From the NCBI GenBank assembly GCA_002633025.1, contig NMRB01000227.1:194877-258876 (forward strand): a DNA stretch of 64,000 nucleotides, given 5' to 3'. Under the pieces are notes generated by a model. It saw nothing but the letters and a program-made list of their open reading frames with translations, ran no database searches and was not told where the DNA came from. The position numbers and the translations under genes are program-made. Shown here in pieces: positions 42,651 to 54,335 of the stretch (within the stretch, counting starts at the first letter, position 1; each line of letters starts with the position of its first letter). The DNA comes from Notospermus geniculatus. Its lineage: Eukaryota; Nemertea; Pilidiophora; Heteronemertea; Lineidae.

Positions 42651-45600
42651 ATCAGTGTAAAAGAAAGGAAGTCCCCCAACCAAAGACAGAGGTACATTTA
42701 ACCCTCTTGATCAAGAGAACCAAAATCGCAGTTTGTTAGATCACAGAGACCTAGCTTTGCTGCAATGCCAGATTTCTGTGACCTACATGTAAAAACTGCG
42801 CTTCGGACGTGAAACGTTCGAAAACATCGACTTTATCATGTTCATTGGAGTGCTGCTGCACTGAGAGTACATGTACTGTTGAACAGACTCATTTTTTGCG
42901 CGGGCTGATTTCGACCGTTGTCCTGCAGTGTTTAATGGCCTTTACAGCCTGAACTGCCTGCCAATTCGGTGTGTAGGCCGAGTGCCACTGAAACATCGAT
43001 GGTAGGCCTACTGACTACGTGTGTAAATAAATCACAGTAAAAACTTCGCCAAATATTGGAGTGCTTACATGTACATACATAAACCATGTACATTCAGTAT
43101 ACTTAGAATACACACCTATTCGTGTAATATTCATGAGAAGAGGGATTGCGTCTTTCCAGATTCAGTTCAACCTAAAGACGCGTATCTTGTACACGCATTA
43201 CATTGACTAAATCTACACCCACGATGGATATAGTTGAACTGGAACAGACTGTGCATTCAATCACATTTACGTTGATCGATCCTCGCAAATGGATACATAT
43301 TCTATTCCTAAATGAAATTGGCTGAATAAAGGTAAATCATGATACGTGATCGATTGTCGATATTGGAACACATCGATATATGAACTGAAATTGACAGACA
43401 AATGACTACTGTGTTGCCTTGGAGTGGATGTTGTAGATAAGACTGTTAGTCTTAAAATGAAAAAGAGCATGACTGTCCTCTTAAATTAGACCGACCAGTT
43501 TATAACTAACGACTCTCGGTGGTGTCGGAAAAGATTACAAAATGCCAAGTGAACCTTTGAGCTCCCAAGGAAAATTTGTATTTGTATATTTGCCTGTAGC
43601 AACAATTTATAGACGATCCTTTATACATGAATATGTTTTTTGCCTACACCCATCTTCAGAAAAACTGATTCTGTATGCATATTGCTGGTTGGGCTTTGGT
43701 TACCGGTAATACTGGCTGGTGCCTGGGACCGGCGTCATCCTCATATCCCCCTTGTCTCAAGAAACCGACACGAAATGGTGCGACACTCCATCAGCAACGT
43801 ACTATTATATACGCTGTTGTTCTATTTGCATGCATCGTAGGGCCGTATTCACCTCCTTAGGTTTTCTGATCTGCCTGGTTGGCTTTCCTCCTTCTGTGCC
43901 TCGATAGAGCTGGAATATGACACCAGTCTTCTTACAAATCCGCAAGTCCGACAACTTAAACCAGACAACGTGGTTAACCATTGATAGGCCGATGATACAC
44001 ATAAACATGACAGTACAGGCGCAGTCTGCCCAAGTTATGTCATGCCACTCTTCCCCGTTGTCCATAATGTAGATCCTAGCTTCGAATTAGTTTGGCATGC
44101 TGAAAAAGGGTAAATAGTCTTTGGACTTTGAAGGATCCTTTCATTGCATTACTTAACATCCCATATGGCATTTGCAAGAGGTCGTCTGACTGATAATATA
44201 GCTTGATTCTCTTCTCCCACTAAGCAAAGACGCAGCTCATGGTCAAAGCTTTACCCGACTGATGTGACTTTGCTTTGGCATTATCTTAATTATCATCAGA
44301 AGCTCACAGAGGATTCGCTCCAGCAAAGCCCAAGTCTCATCTCTTCATCCCGTTGATCCAATCAGCCAGGTTCCCTGCTATATTGCCATCGATAAGAGGT
44401 CACGGCGGTCCAACCATTCATCATCTCTCCAGCCAAATCAGTGTCCTCATAACTGAGTTTCCATCGCCAATACTAATGCAATAAACTACTTCCTCAGTCT
44501 ATTACCAAACCTACAAACAACGTTTGCTTGTTTTCCGGTAGCTAATTCGGTTTTGGGAGGTATGCGTGACGGATTCGGCTCACTGCGGCAGGGGAGGTCG
44601 TCTCTGGTAAGGATATCTCGTCCTAGTCCAGTTTCAATTCACGATATCCGCGAATGACGCGGTTTCCCCCAAGACTTGTCTTTCACCTCACCTGCACATG
44701 AAGGCAGTCAGTTGCGTCTTTTGACAATACAAGTTGACTACTACACTCTTTTGCTGGCACTTATGCAAGTCCTCTCGGTCGGAAAAGTGGAATCTCACCA
44801 GCCGGTGATGCTGGTGACACCGGACAAAGGGAAGGAGCTTGGTCCATGGGTGAAGTGCTCGAGGGCGATCGATGAAACTAAAAAGCAATCAACCACCAAC
44901 TAAGAAAATGACTGTTATTGATCATCAATCCCCGCTCGGTTCATCCACAAACATTTTCCGGACGTCGACTACGATTATTGCTAGCTTTTTCTGACATTTT
45001 TTAAACGCAATTTCCCCGGATTGATTCTCTGGTAATTTGGAAAGCGGCCGTATTACGCTCGCTCACGGATCAAAGTACTTCCGCATGGTCGGTTTGAGTG
45101 AATTTCAATAATCCTACGATACGGCATAATTTCACTCCGCGACATTGCGAGATCTGTGTGTACTAAAGAAAGTTCACCGCGCTCGACTGAGCCTGTCTTC
45201 CCCAGATGAAAGGGCGGAGAAAGGGAATTAAATTATCACTCAAATGCCTCGGAGTAAAAAAGCCAGATTGAGTCTGTAATGAAAAGTTTATGTCAGCCGG
45301 AGGGGACGCCGGCACGAGCCACCTGCTGTGGATGACACGGGGCTGTAAATAAAACCTTGATTCAGGATAGCTTCAATTTCCAATCCTTGGAACTTCTTCC
45401 ATTTCCATCCTTGGAACTTTGAGCTGTGCCGATGAGCAAGACAACGGAGTATCACTGTACCAAAGCTTGAAAGACGACGTTCAAAGACCTGCCAACCTGC
45501 AGAATGAGGTTATGGAAAAGCGAACTATTGCCCTTCTTGAATGTCTGTCATGCCGAGCGAACGTCACATATTTCGCTGGCGGGGATGCTTTACAATGCTT

Positions 45601-46062
45601 TACTAACAAAACAGGAATTAAATTATTTTTTTTCAAATCTAGTATATAATATCGCTGATTGCGATAACAGTATACGCACCAAGTCAAAAATATTTGCCCC
45701 ATAAAACGAACGTGGCTGTGTGAAATGAAGGGATCTATTCTTTACCAATTCATGCCCGATGACGTAAGGTTTGACATTTGCACGACTATAGATGTGCTAA
45801 GGGAACGCAATTTCTAAGATATTTCAATATTCCAAATTGCAAAATTACATTGAAATAGTATTTTCTGCCACGTGTACATTTCTTTAAACTTTTCTCTAAA
45901 TGTCAGTTTATTCATGCAACACAATACGTCTTTATGTAATTAATGGTACGTCACATCTTCCACATCATCTAGACATGTGCTGAGCCAATTTTGGCAAAGA
46001 AGCTTTGCCATAAGCCTAACATCGACACTGGAGAAGTTGGGACATCGAACCTTATTCCTTCT
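42651..46062. other. Unannotated 3.4-kb stretch, no gene seen
   Basis: The longest low-repeat interval in the window. Frames reach 86 codons on both strands with nothing recognisable. AGGGCCGTATTCACCTCC near 43842 looks like a solo end of a GGGCC-type MITE. A near-duplicate TTTCCAATCCTTGGAACTT / TTTCCATCCTTGGAACTT occurs around 45375-45420. The low repeat load would fit conserved regulatory DNA, which cannot be tested here. Confidence 0.4.
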
Positions 46063-46176
46063 GGGCCCATATTCATAAAATTGCTAGGCTTAGTTACTTA
46101 CTAAAGTACCCAGTTCGTACAGACCAATGTACACAACTAGCAACCAAATAAGCTAAGGTTTTATGAATATGGGCCC
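46063..46176. mobile_element. Palindromic MITE with family B ends
   Basis: GGGCCCATATTCATAAAATTGC and the inverse GGTTTTATGAATATGGGCCC, but the inner sequence (TAGGCTTAGTTACTTACT) is unrelated to family B. It therefore shares ends with family B but not its interior. Confidence 0.8.
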
Positions 46177-48247
46177 TGACTGATAACCAAAGAACCTAGC
46201 CACTACGTTACAGTGTGGTCCTTACTGCAGATAAGACAAGATGGACTGAACTCTCCTTGGCCTTGCCATTCTCGCAGCAAGCAGAGAGTGTAAATATACC
46301 CACTGTACAATTAATGCTTGTTTGTTTTATTTGACCAACACAAAACATACAGAAATACAGAAGTTAGAATATCAAAATGGTCAGGGCCACAACAAGATCA
46401 TAATAATGATCGCTAACGTTATGCCCTTGAAGGAAGTACAATATTACAAGAACTAGTTATAAGTATAGAAGTAGTACAATGATGTCAAAAAAGAAAAACA
46501 TAGATGTAAATGTATACAGAGTAGGATGCTGGTATCAGACAATATGGAACCGCAGCAGTTCCTCCTTTTTCAGTCCTGCTCTACGTATACTGTGATACTA
46601 GTTTAGACATTGATCCTCCAAGTGTACCCAACTTAAGTGTACCAAAATCTGCTTGCAGTAATTTAGTAACTTAGCAGAGATCGACCAACAGTAACTTGCC
46701 ATAGACGATTGGCTGTGGCTGGCATGGTCGTTGGGCTTCCCTGAAGTATGTCTGAATTGCCCCGACGCAAGTTCCCAAATTGCCAATTTCACAAGAACCA
46801 TGAGAGCAGTCAGCAGAGCACGCAAATCCCATCCACTTCCTTAAGGCGACGTTATCGGCTGGGATCATTATCATTGCTTTCGGGGTATGGAAATTGAATT
46901 CAGATAATCGAATTAAAGTCAACAGGGGATTATTTTGAAATGGGTATTATCGAATCCAACGGACAGTCATTGTAGTTGAAGCAGTGACAGAATGTTAGTT
47001 CCAAGGAAATGCCTTAGTTTGTTAATCAGAAGGTTGCAGAAGAAGTCCCTGATTATCCTCGATGCCTGTCAGGGCACAAAATGTTGCTTTGTGGAGCTGT
47101 GATTAAGGTAGTACTTTTGAAGCAGGGGTTCTTAGTCACAGCAGCCAAGTTACCCAGATTTCTAAGTTCCCTGCACATTTTGTGAGGAAGGTAATGGCTA
47201 TTACGTGAAGAGTGGTGATGATTCATATTAACCCTCATATGGCCAACGACTGACCGTTTTTAATAGTCCATTTCAGTTCTCAGTTCTTTCTGGGATACAC
47301 TGTAGTGCAAGACACTCTCAATATTTACATGCATTTTCATAGTCTGAAATACCCTTTATTCGAGGTCTTTGAAACTACAGTGTATATGTTTAAATGATAG
47401 AGCTAGTGTCAAAATGTCATGACCTATTGAGAAAATTAAAGGGCGAACATTTTATTTACACGTTTATATTGCATGCATCATATATCTATGATATGAAACA
47501 TGAATTATTTTATAAACTTAACGTCACTGCATGAACAATACCTTAAAACGAAGTGGTAGTCTATCCTTGATGCACTTAGTCAATGTAAGTACTGTAACTG
47601 ATAAGACAATATCACATCGGCGAAAAAAAATATCTATCTCTTTGATATCAGACCGTTATAAGCAATAACCCTTACAATATCATATAATGTCCTCTTCCCG
47701 TACGCTGTGCCATGATACCGAGGTCAAAAAAGGCCCGACATCAATAAAACGTCAGGCAACATCTTGCCAACTTTTTAAGCCAGAATAAGCTTCGGAAGTG
47801 CAGTATTAGTTGCCATAAGAATATCAAGGGCAGGTGACCCGAGAAGGGCTATGAATATCCTTTATAATTTCTCTTGTTTGGCTAATTTGAGGAGGGTAAT
47901 TTACCCTCATTGTGGGGACTCTTCTCGGCGTCCTGTTTGCAGGGCTGGATTAGATTTAGACCCCTCGATAACTTTCTTCCTTTGATACCGAGCCAATAAC
48001 ATTTTCTGTTACCAGATGGTATAAGTTGAAACGCTAACTTACTACTACTTTTGTTATTGTCCTGGGTGACCAAACGATGATCTCAGAAAGAATGACTCGA
48101 ATTGCTGTGTCGAGTATACATATAACATGTCATCCGATTTTGCCATCATGCGACAAACAGTGTCAACGGGAGAATGTTGCCTACAAGCCATGGAATTCAG
48201 GCTTGGTTTTTCATCCTCGTTTTGTTATCTGGTGGGACTAGTAACAA
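46177..48247. other. Unannotated 2.1-kb stretch, no gene seen
   Basis: AT-rich sequence with frames under 85 codons and no repeat copies recognised. Confidence 0.4.
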
Positions 48248-48636
48248 TGGCTGATATTCATCAAACCTAGCAAATGCTTTTCATTCATTGGACCTCGCTG
48301 AGCAAATAATCTTAAGTAAGCCCGGTGGTCGAGTGGTTAGCGCGCTTGACTACCAAACTGTGCAATGGGTCGGCGCGAGTTCGACTCCGGGCGAAGGCAT
48401 ATAATTGTGAAACAAAAATGTGAAAAATTCGAGGGTCCGTCGGATGGGACTAAAAGCCGTGGTCCCTTGTACCTGAGTGTCTATGCCAGGGCAAGTAAAA
48501 GACCCCACACAGGTGGACTGTAGCCTGTCGTGGACTCCATACCTCCGGCAAAAACCCAACAGGGTTACGACGCCGGTAAATGATATGATATGAGATATGA
48601 GTAAAAGCATTTGCTAACTTTTATGAATACCAGCCA
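48248..48636. mobile_element. Palindromic MITE family A, split by SINE-B
   Basis: TGGCTGATATTCATCAAACCT AGCAAATGC on the left and GTAAAAGCATTTGCTAACTT TTATGAATACCAGCCAA on the right. Removing the SINE restores the family A hairpin known from 50293-50421. Confidence 0.85.
48320..48599 (+). mobile_element. SINE-B, copy 2, full length
   Basis: The tRNA-like head runs GCCCGGTGGTCGAGTGGTTA ... GCGCGAGTTCGACTCCGGGC, with acceptor-like pairing GCCCGG/CCGGGC. Next is the shared body GGTCCGTCGGATGGGACTAA, AGCCGTGGTCCCTTGTACCT, CCAGGGCAAGTAAAAGACCC, then a GATATGATATGAG tail. AGTAA flanks both ends (48315-48319 and 48600-48604). Confidence 0.85.
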
Positions 48637-49084
48637 ATGTAAGCAGGATTTTACGTTTGGTGAGCTACATGTAAATCGGTGGAGTACAAACAAGGCCTAA
48701 AGGATATGACATAAGGTCAATTCATTGCCCCTCCCCCCTCCAAAAAAAATTATGTGGATCGGAGAAAGCTTTACCGCCAAAGTTGTTCCAGCGGAAATTC
48801 ACCAGTAACTGGAATTCATAATAAAGTTAGCAAATGGTTTTACTTAAGATTTGCACAACAGGGTCCAGTGTAAAACGGTTCGAATCCTGTCTGAATGACT
48901 ATCTTTTTTTCTTTGAGTAGTGTAAGAGGTATCCGGAGATGTTGACAGCTCCGTTGCCCGAAGGCAAATAAAGTGGCGCCCTCACGGTGTGCTGGTGTCT
49001 ATCGTGTCCTTAGCGTTCGTCTGGGGCGATTGTATTTCTATTAAGCGCTGTGTGAGGGGTTTTTGTTCGTTCAGTTCAGCTTTG
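48637..49084. other. Mixed repeat debris
   Basis: Holds a half copy of MITE family A at 48807-48868 (GGAATTCATAATAAAGTTAGC), then a B-box-like GGTTCGAATCC at 48875. GGATATGACATAAGGTCAAT at 48703 recurs at 49157. No gene seen. Confidence 0.5.
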
Positions 49085-49155
49085 ACAATGGGTTCACGCC
49101 AAGCCTTTGTTAACCGGCGTGTCCGTATACCAGTCCTGTATAATCGCAGCATAAC
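49085..49155 (+). repeat. Copy of the 23.9-kb tRNA-like hairpin, right half
   Basis: TTTGTTAACCGGCGTGTCCGTATACC and AATCGCAGC parallel 23948-23998, preceded by a B-box-like GGTTCACGCC at 49091. Confidence 0.5.
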
Positions 49156-49500
49156 GGATTTGACATAAGGTCAATCCATTGTTCCCCGCCAAACTGTTTG
49201 CTGATGCTAATCGCTTTGTTCTCTCAGCTCTTCCGGACAAAGCATTTTTTTACGCTCCGTATAACTGTGGCCGACGTGGAAGGATGTCTTGGCCCCAGGG
49301 ATAGTTTTTCAATATGAAATACAACGGAGTTCTCCGCAAGGGTGATGCGTCCTTTTGCCGTTGGGAGTAAAAATTGCTGCTGGAGAGCATTTGGGGAAGA
49401 ACAAGGTCTAGTGTCATATGATGTGACAGAGATAGCCGTGACATCTAAAGAACTAAAATGCCTAAGTGGCGTTACCACACTGAAAGACTTTGCACAGGCG
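49156..49500. other. Unannotated stretch, no gene seen
   Basis: An 84-codon minus frame here is unrecognised. Confidence 0.35.
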
Positions 49501-49504
49501 AGAT

Positions 49505-49600
49505 GCCTAATATAGATTAGGCATTATCTGATCCCCAGAATGTCTATCATGTTAGGCATTTTGCCTAATGTTCCTTAGGCAACGCCTCAAGCAGATGCCT
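49505..49600. repeat. ATGCCTAAT inverted-word cluster
   Basis: ATGCCTAATATAGATTAGGCAT and TTAGGCATTTTGCCTAA are adjacent small hairpins, with further TGCCTAAT and TTAGGCA words nearby and again at 49770-49795, on the other side of the insertion. Confidence 0.6.
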
Positions 49601-49618
49601 AATGTAAAGATTGGGCGA

Positions 49619-49734
49619 TATCCAAAAAACAGCACAAAAACGACACACACTATACAATAAATCGGAAAGTCGTCTCCGAATATTTCGCAAATTTTCGACC
49701 CCAATCGGGGTCTTCCTCAGGCGCTATGTAGAAG
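49619..49734 (-). mobile_element. Short insertion with hammerhead-like motif (copy 4)
   Basis: Flanked by perfect 11-bp direct repeats AGATTGGGCGA (49608-49618 and 49735-49745). On the minus strand it reads CCTGAGGA, A, GACCCC-GATT-GGGGTC, GAAAATTTGCGAAATATTCGG. The 6-bp stem is perfect, but CTGAGGA departs from CTGATGA at one position. Its plus-strand start (TATCCAA, ACGACACACA) equals that of the 34.1-kb insertion, while the motif lies in the opposite orientation there. Confidence 0.7.
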
Positions 49735-49745
49735 AGATTGGGCGA

Positions 49746-50292
49746 AATACCATTCTTAGGATGAGATATGCCTAACCTACACTAGGCAGCTTGCCTATGC
49801 AAAGGCTTTTAGTACAGCATTACACGGGACAACTCTGTTTTTTGACTACACGTAGAAGAAGATCGTTTTGGTATAACAGTCCATATGGGTAGTAATCTGC
49901 TGTAGATAACACCTGAGGGTTAATGAATCAACTTAAATCAAGTATACCGTCCCATGAATATATCGTCTCTGTTTTAAAAGCTGTGGTCTCTCGTGCTCTG
50001 CATTGTAATTGGAATAAACAAGTTAGGTACCCAGTCAATACTCCACCCCGTATTAATTCAATCTATCCCCAACACTAAGTACTATTTCGCTTGGTGAAAG
50101 CCTTGAAGCTGAATCACCGCGCTACAAGGCAGGTTATACAAACGAAGGAGCGTTTCAAGTACTGGCAAAGTTGATTGCAATGCAAGTCAAGTGGTGTTAG
50201 TGTTTTAGAGGGAGATGTAACTGTTGATGTAAAGGAACTCCTTGATTGGAGGTATGTGTTGTTATTTAGAATTGACTGGAAACCTGTTTCAA
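49746..50292. other. Unannotated stretch, no gene seen
   Basis: No repeats beyond the TTAGGCA words, and no convincing frames. The duplicated block begins at 50111. Confidence 0.35.
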
Positions 50293-51864
50293 TTGGCTGG
50301 TATTCATAAAAGTTAGCAAATGCTTTTACTTAGGATTTGCACAGCGAGGTCCAATGTAAATGTACTGCAGAACTTGAAGTAAAAGCCTTTGCTACATGTA
50401 GCTTTTATGAATATCAGCCAAGTGTATTGCACAGGGTTCCTTCAGCTCTGTTTCAACAAAATTTAAGACCTTTTTAAGACGTTTTATTCGAAAATTAACA
50501 CCAGTATATGGTTAGGCAATGGGGTAGTCGCCGCAATTGTGAGGGTATAGCTTGCAAAAGCTACTCCCTGAGATGAGATAATGAACCTATGACCATCATG
50601 GCCTGACTGGCAAGTCCTAAGACAATATCATTTCCCTAACTTCACACCTTATCTGATTGCAAATGCCTTATTGTCACACCTTGTAGAGGTCATCCAAGAT
50701 GACCGTCCAGTTCACGGCGTTACTCACGCAAGCCTTGGCCATTTCATTTGCAATAAAGCCACTCTAGTCTGGACAAACAGCGCTCTTTCCTTTATTTAAG
50801 TGGTCAGCGAGTGCTTGATGTTTGCGTGGATTCATAATGCAGAGACTACAGCGTGCAACGTCCTTTTCATGCTGATCTTAAGAGCCAATTCGAGGTTAAT
50901 TAATGAGCTTTTGCAAGAGTGCCAAAGCTAATAGATATTTAGCTGTTTTATGAGTGAAAGTTGACAACACTTCGTGACCTGAGCCGGTGATGTAGTAAAT
51001 AACCATGTCANGAATCACCGCGCAACGAGGCAGGTTATACAAACGAAGGAGAGTTTCAAGTACTGGCAAAGTTGATTGCAATGCAAGTCAAGTGGTGTTA
51101 GTGTTTTAGAGGGAGATGTAACTGTTGATGTAAAGGAAATCCTTGATTGGAGGTATGTGTTGTTATTTAGAATTGACTGGAAACCTGTTTCAATTGGCTG
51201 GTATTCATAAAAGTTAGCAAATGCTTTTACTTAGGATTTGCACAGCGAGGTCCAATGTAAATGTACTGCAGAACTTGAAGTAAAAGCGTTTGCTACATGT
51301 ACCTTTATGAATATTAAGACTTTTTCAAGACGTTTTATTCGAAAATTAACACCGGTATATGGTTAGGCAATGGGCTAGTCGCCGCAATCGATAGATGAGG
51401 GTAGCTTGCAAAAGCAACTCCCTGAGATGAGATAATGAACCTATGACCATCATGGCCTGACTGGCAAGTCCTAAGACAATATCATTTCCCTAACTTCACA
51501 CCTTATCTGATTGCAAATGCCTTATTGTCACACCTTGTAGAGGTCATCCAAGATGACCGTCCAGTTCACGGTGTTACTCACGCAAGCCTTGGCCATTTCG
51601 TTTGCAATAAAGCCACTTAAGTCTGGACAAACACCGCTCTTTCCTTTATTTAAGTGGTCAGCGAGTGCTTGATGTTTGCGTGGATTCATAATACAGAGAC
51701 TACAGCGTGCAACGTCCTTTTCATGCTGATCTTAAGAGCCAATTCGAGGTTAATTAATGAGCTTTTGCAAGAGTGCCAAAGCTAATAGATATTTAGCTGT
51801 TTTATGAGTGAAAGTTGACAACACTTCGTGACCTGAGCCGGTGATGTAGTAAATAACCATGTCA
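50111..51864. repeat. ~0.9-kb duplicate around a single N
   Basis: 50111-51010 and 51012-51864 are the same sequence with scattered differences and one deletion of about 50 bp in the right copy (after the MITE). The N is at 51011. As at 41704, the end of the left piece equals the start of the right piece, so unmerged alleles are likely. Confidence 0.9.
50293..50421. mobile_element. Palindromic MITE, family A, intact
   Basis: TTGGCTGGTATTCATAAAAG TTAGCAAATGCTTTTACTT and its inverse ending TTTATGAATATCAGCCAA, with the centre CACAGCGAGGTCCAATGTAA. The allelic copy starts at 51193 and has lost its right terminus. Confidence 0.85.
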
Positions 51865-52509
51865 TTTTCCGTGACACACGCAACTTCGCAGTCTCATAAT
51901 ACCACATAATTTCAGCTCAAACTGCTAATATTTCAGCCATTTTGTTGCTATTATGCATGCAACATTTTTGAAGCAGATCATGTTTTGATATTCAATCCAG
52001 CCTGAGTCACTTCCACTCGAAAAGTCACCTTGTCGAGAAGGCACTTTTGTTATATTTAGTTCCTGGGTAATTCGAAATCTTTTTTTAAAATATCGATTGC
52101 GTTTGAGAAGGTGTAACGAGGATGGTAACGTTACATGGAAAAGCAATTAATGAAGTTGCGATTGCCTGGCAAAAGAGGTTCGTTAGTAACGCTGCCAGCA
52201 AAAATCCGGAGTATATCAAATCGGTTGGCATTGACAAAACCTGATGCGCAAAATGAATTCGTTTTCCTTTTGTTGAACTCCAATGAAAGTTGCTACAAAG
52301 GCAAAATAACGAACCGTCATTCTGGGGAACTGCAGAGTTGTAGAATAAAAGTCTCCCCAAAGGAAAGAACCTTGAGTTAAGGATTAGTTAATGAAATAAA
52401 GCTGGAACTCGTACTTCAATTTCGAAAGTAACCAAAGGCTGCCTTGTTCCAACTTGAACTTGCAGTAGGCCTGGGGATCCTAGGTACGATAGAGGGCAGC
52501 ACACCGAAA
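51865..52509. other. Unannotated stretch, no gene seen
   Basis: Frames of 73-91 codons overlap on both strands at 51925-52380 without a recognisable domain. Confidence 0.35.
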
Positions 52510-52554
52510 CCCGGTCCTGGACGCCTTTTGTGTGGGAAATCGATCAGGACCGGG
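52510..52554. other. Perfect 10-bp hairpin with 25-nt loop
   Basis: CCCGGTCCTG at 52510-52519 pairs exactly with CAGGACCGGG at 52545-52554. The stem is GC-rich and stable. No related copy was found beyond the CCGGTCCTA word of the 8.6- and 55.7-kb repeats. Confidence 0.65.
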
Positions 52555-52813
52555 ATGTCAGTTTCATTTCAATAGTTTTAAACACTAGTGACACCTATTG
52601 AGGCAGTGGGCTAGCGTCCCCATTGCCATACCACTACCATTGATTATGACTTACAGCTTCAGGCTGTTGTATGTATTTCTAGGGTAACGATGGGTATGTC
52701 AGTCGTACTTTGGTCAAGCGTAGACTTTGGACTTTTTTTTGCAAAATCTTCATTGATGGCTTTGACAATAAATGACTCAATTAACTAAACCAGAATCCAT
52801 GAAATAGCCTACA

Positions 52814-53051
52814 TATAGAGGCTGCACCTACGTCATACATGTAAGTATTAAATGCAAAATTTTGGGAAAAGATGTCTGGTTTTATTCTCCAGTACTTATA
52901 ACAGAAAGTTGGAATGATTTTAGAAGTAGTCAACAAAATATTTTGCTTTTGGTCTCATTAACTTCAGTAATTTCTAATAAACATTCCATCCAATATGGCG
53001 GCATAAACTAAGGGTTATACAGGAAGTGACATCACGTGCATACCCTCTATA
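52814..53051. mobile_element. TATAGAGG-ended MITE
   Basis: TATAGAGGCTGCACCTACGTCA and the inverse TGACATCACGTGCATACCCT / CTATA. The interior matches the nested element at 30641-30989 over about 200 bp. Confidence 0.75.
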
Positions 53052-53413
53052 CCTAACCTACCATTGGATTTTTTTCGGTGAAATTGACTGGTCAGTTCTA
53101 GAAATGAGTCAAACGCGTTTCAATGATGGTAACCTAACCCGGACATGAATCATGTAACGTGTTAAAAACGGGACCAAACTTGTTAATTAACGTCCACAAT
53201 ATCTCATTTCCGGTGCGGTGATTCGAAAAAAAACCGTAACACTAACCGCTGGTCGGTCTTGGACAAAGCTCGCATGTAAAAATGTCATGTCCAATTAGTC
53301 CGTCATTTCGCAGTAATTCTTTCGATGCTGCAAATGCAGCAGAATACTGGTTTACAATGATTGGGTAATACACTTGATGGGTAAGAGCGTGAATCAGGTT
53401 AAATACACACAGT
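53052..53413. other. Unannotated stretch, no gene seen
   Basis: Nothing recognised. An 86-codon minus frame extends into the SINE head. Confidence 0.35.
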
Positions 53414-53562
53414 AGCCCTGATAGCCAAGTGGTTATCACGTCCGCACGTCCGCTCAGCAAGCCGCAGGTCCCGGGTTCGAATCTAGCCATATGGGATTTC
53501 ATTCCTGGCTCTACACGTCCGTAGCATGGGACAGTAAGCCGTGGCGCCTTGTACCAGTCACG
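53414..53562 (+). mobile_element. SINE-A, truncated at the 3' side
   Basis: The head AGCCCTGATAGCCAAGTGGT...CAGGTCCCGGGTTCGAATCT has good A- and B-box matches, then CATTCCTGGCTC and CATGGGACAGTAAGCCGTGG. It stops at CCTTGTACCAG, before the GGGCAAGTAAAAG core. ACGTCCGC is tandemly doubled in the head, breaking the tRNA spacing. Confidence 0.8.
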
Positions 53563-54335
53563 TGCTTTTGTTTGCCGACCAGATCAGTGCGCACGCAACA
53601 AATCTCCATAGGAACCAAGATGGCGGGGCTCTCGAAACGATGAATAGGTAAAGCTTTTTAATATACATGTAGGCTACATACATGTAGTACATGTATTCCA
53701 AAACTACAGTGTTGGACGAGTTATCAAACGTCTTCCAACGTCATCCAACAAAAATCGGATCGCGTAGACGGGCCTTAAGACCACAACTTTATGTGAAGGT
53801 AAAAAAATCGAACAAAAAGATGGTCATTTACCAGTCGTTTTAGATGCAGTCAGACAAGACTTAAAATCATCATCAGCTTTGATGACTTTTATTGACTTCA
53901 GCAGCCAAGTTCTGCTGACCAGTCTCGCCAACGGGAAACAGACGCTAAATGGTAATGAAGTTCTGAGCCGGACAATCAGCGATCATTTACTGCTAATTTG
54001 AATACAATGAGGCCAGTTTAGTCCGGTGTTTTTGTCCTAATGGCGAGCAAGTGACATGGTGACTCATTACATGTCCAGCAGGAGCCATACGTGGCAGTGA
54101 TGGGCAACAAGGGAGGCTTTTAAAAGAAAGTGAATGGCCGTATCTTCGAAAACGTCGGGTCAGCGTTTGTCGGGAATATATCACCTCAACAGCCAAAAAG
54201 CGCTGCTCCACGTGAGAGGCTTTTTAACGTTTTAATTTGGCTCTTCTGGTATTGGCAAAGTCCCAGCGGAAGTCGTAAGAAAACCCAACAATAGTGAACT
54301 GCCGATTGAGATTATCACATAAGTAACACCGCCAT
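53563..54335. other. Unannotated stretch, no gene seen
   Basis: Three TACATGTA words lie between 53660 and 53695. Frames are short and unrecognised. Confidence 0.35.

Noticed and set aside
48320-48395. tRNA gene candidate with GCCCGG/CCGGGC acceptor
   Set aside because: The T-arm and anticodon arm fit poorly, a SINE-B body follows, and AGTAA duplications flank the whole unit.
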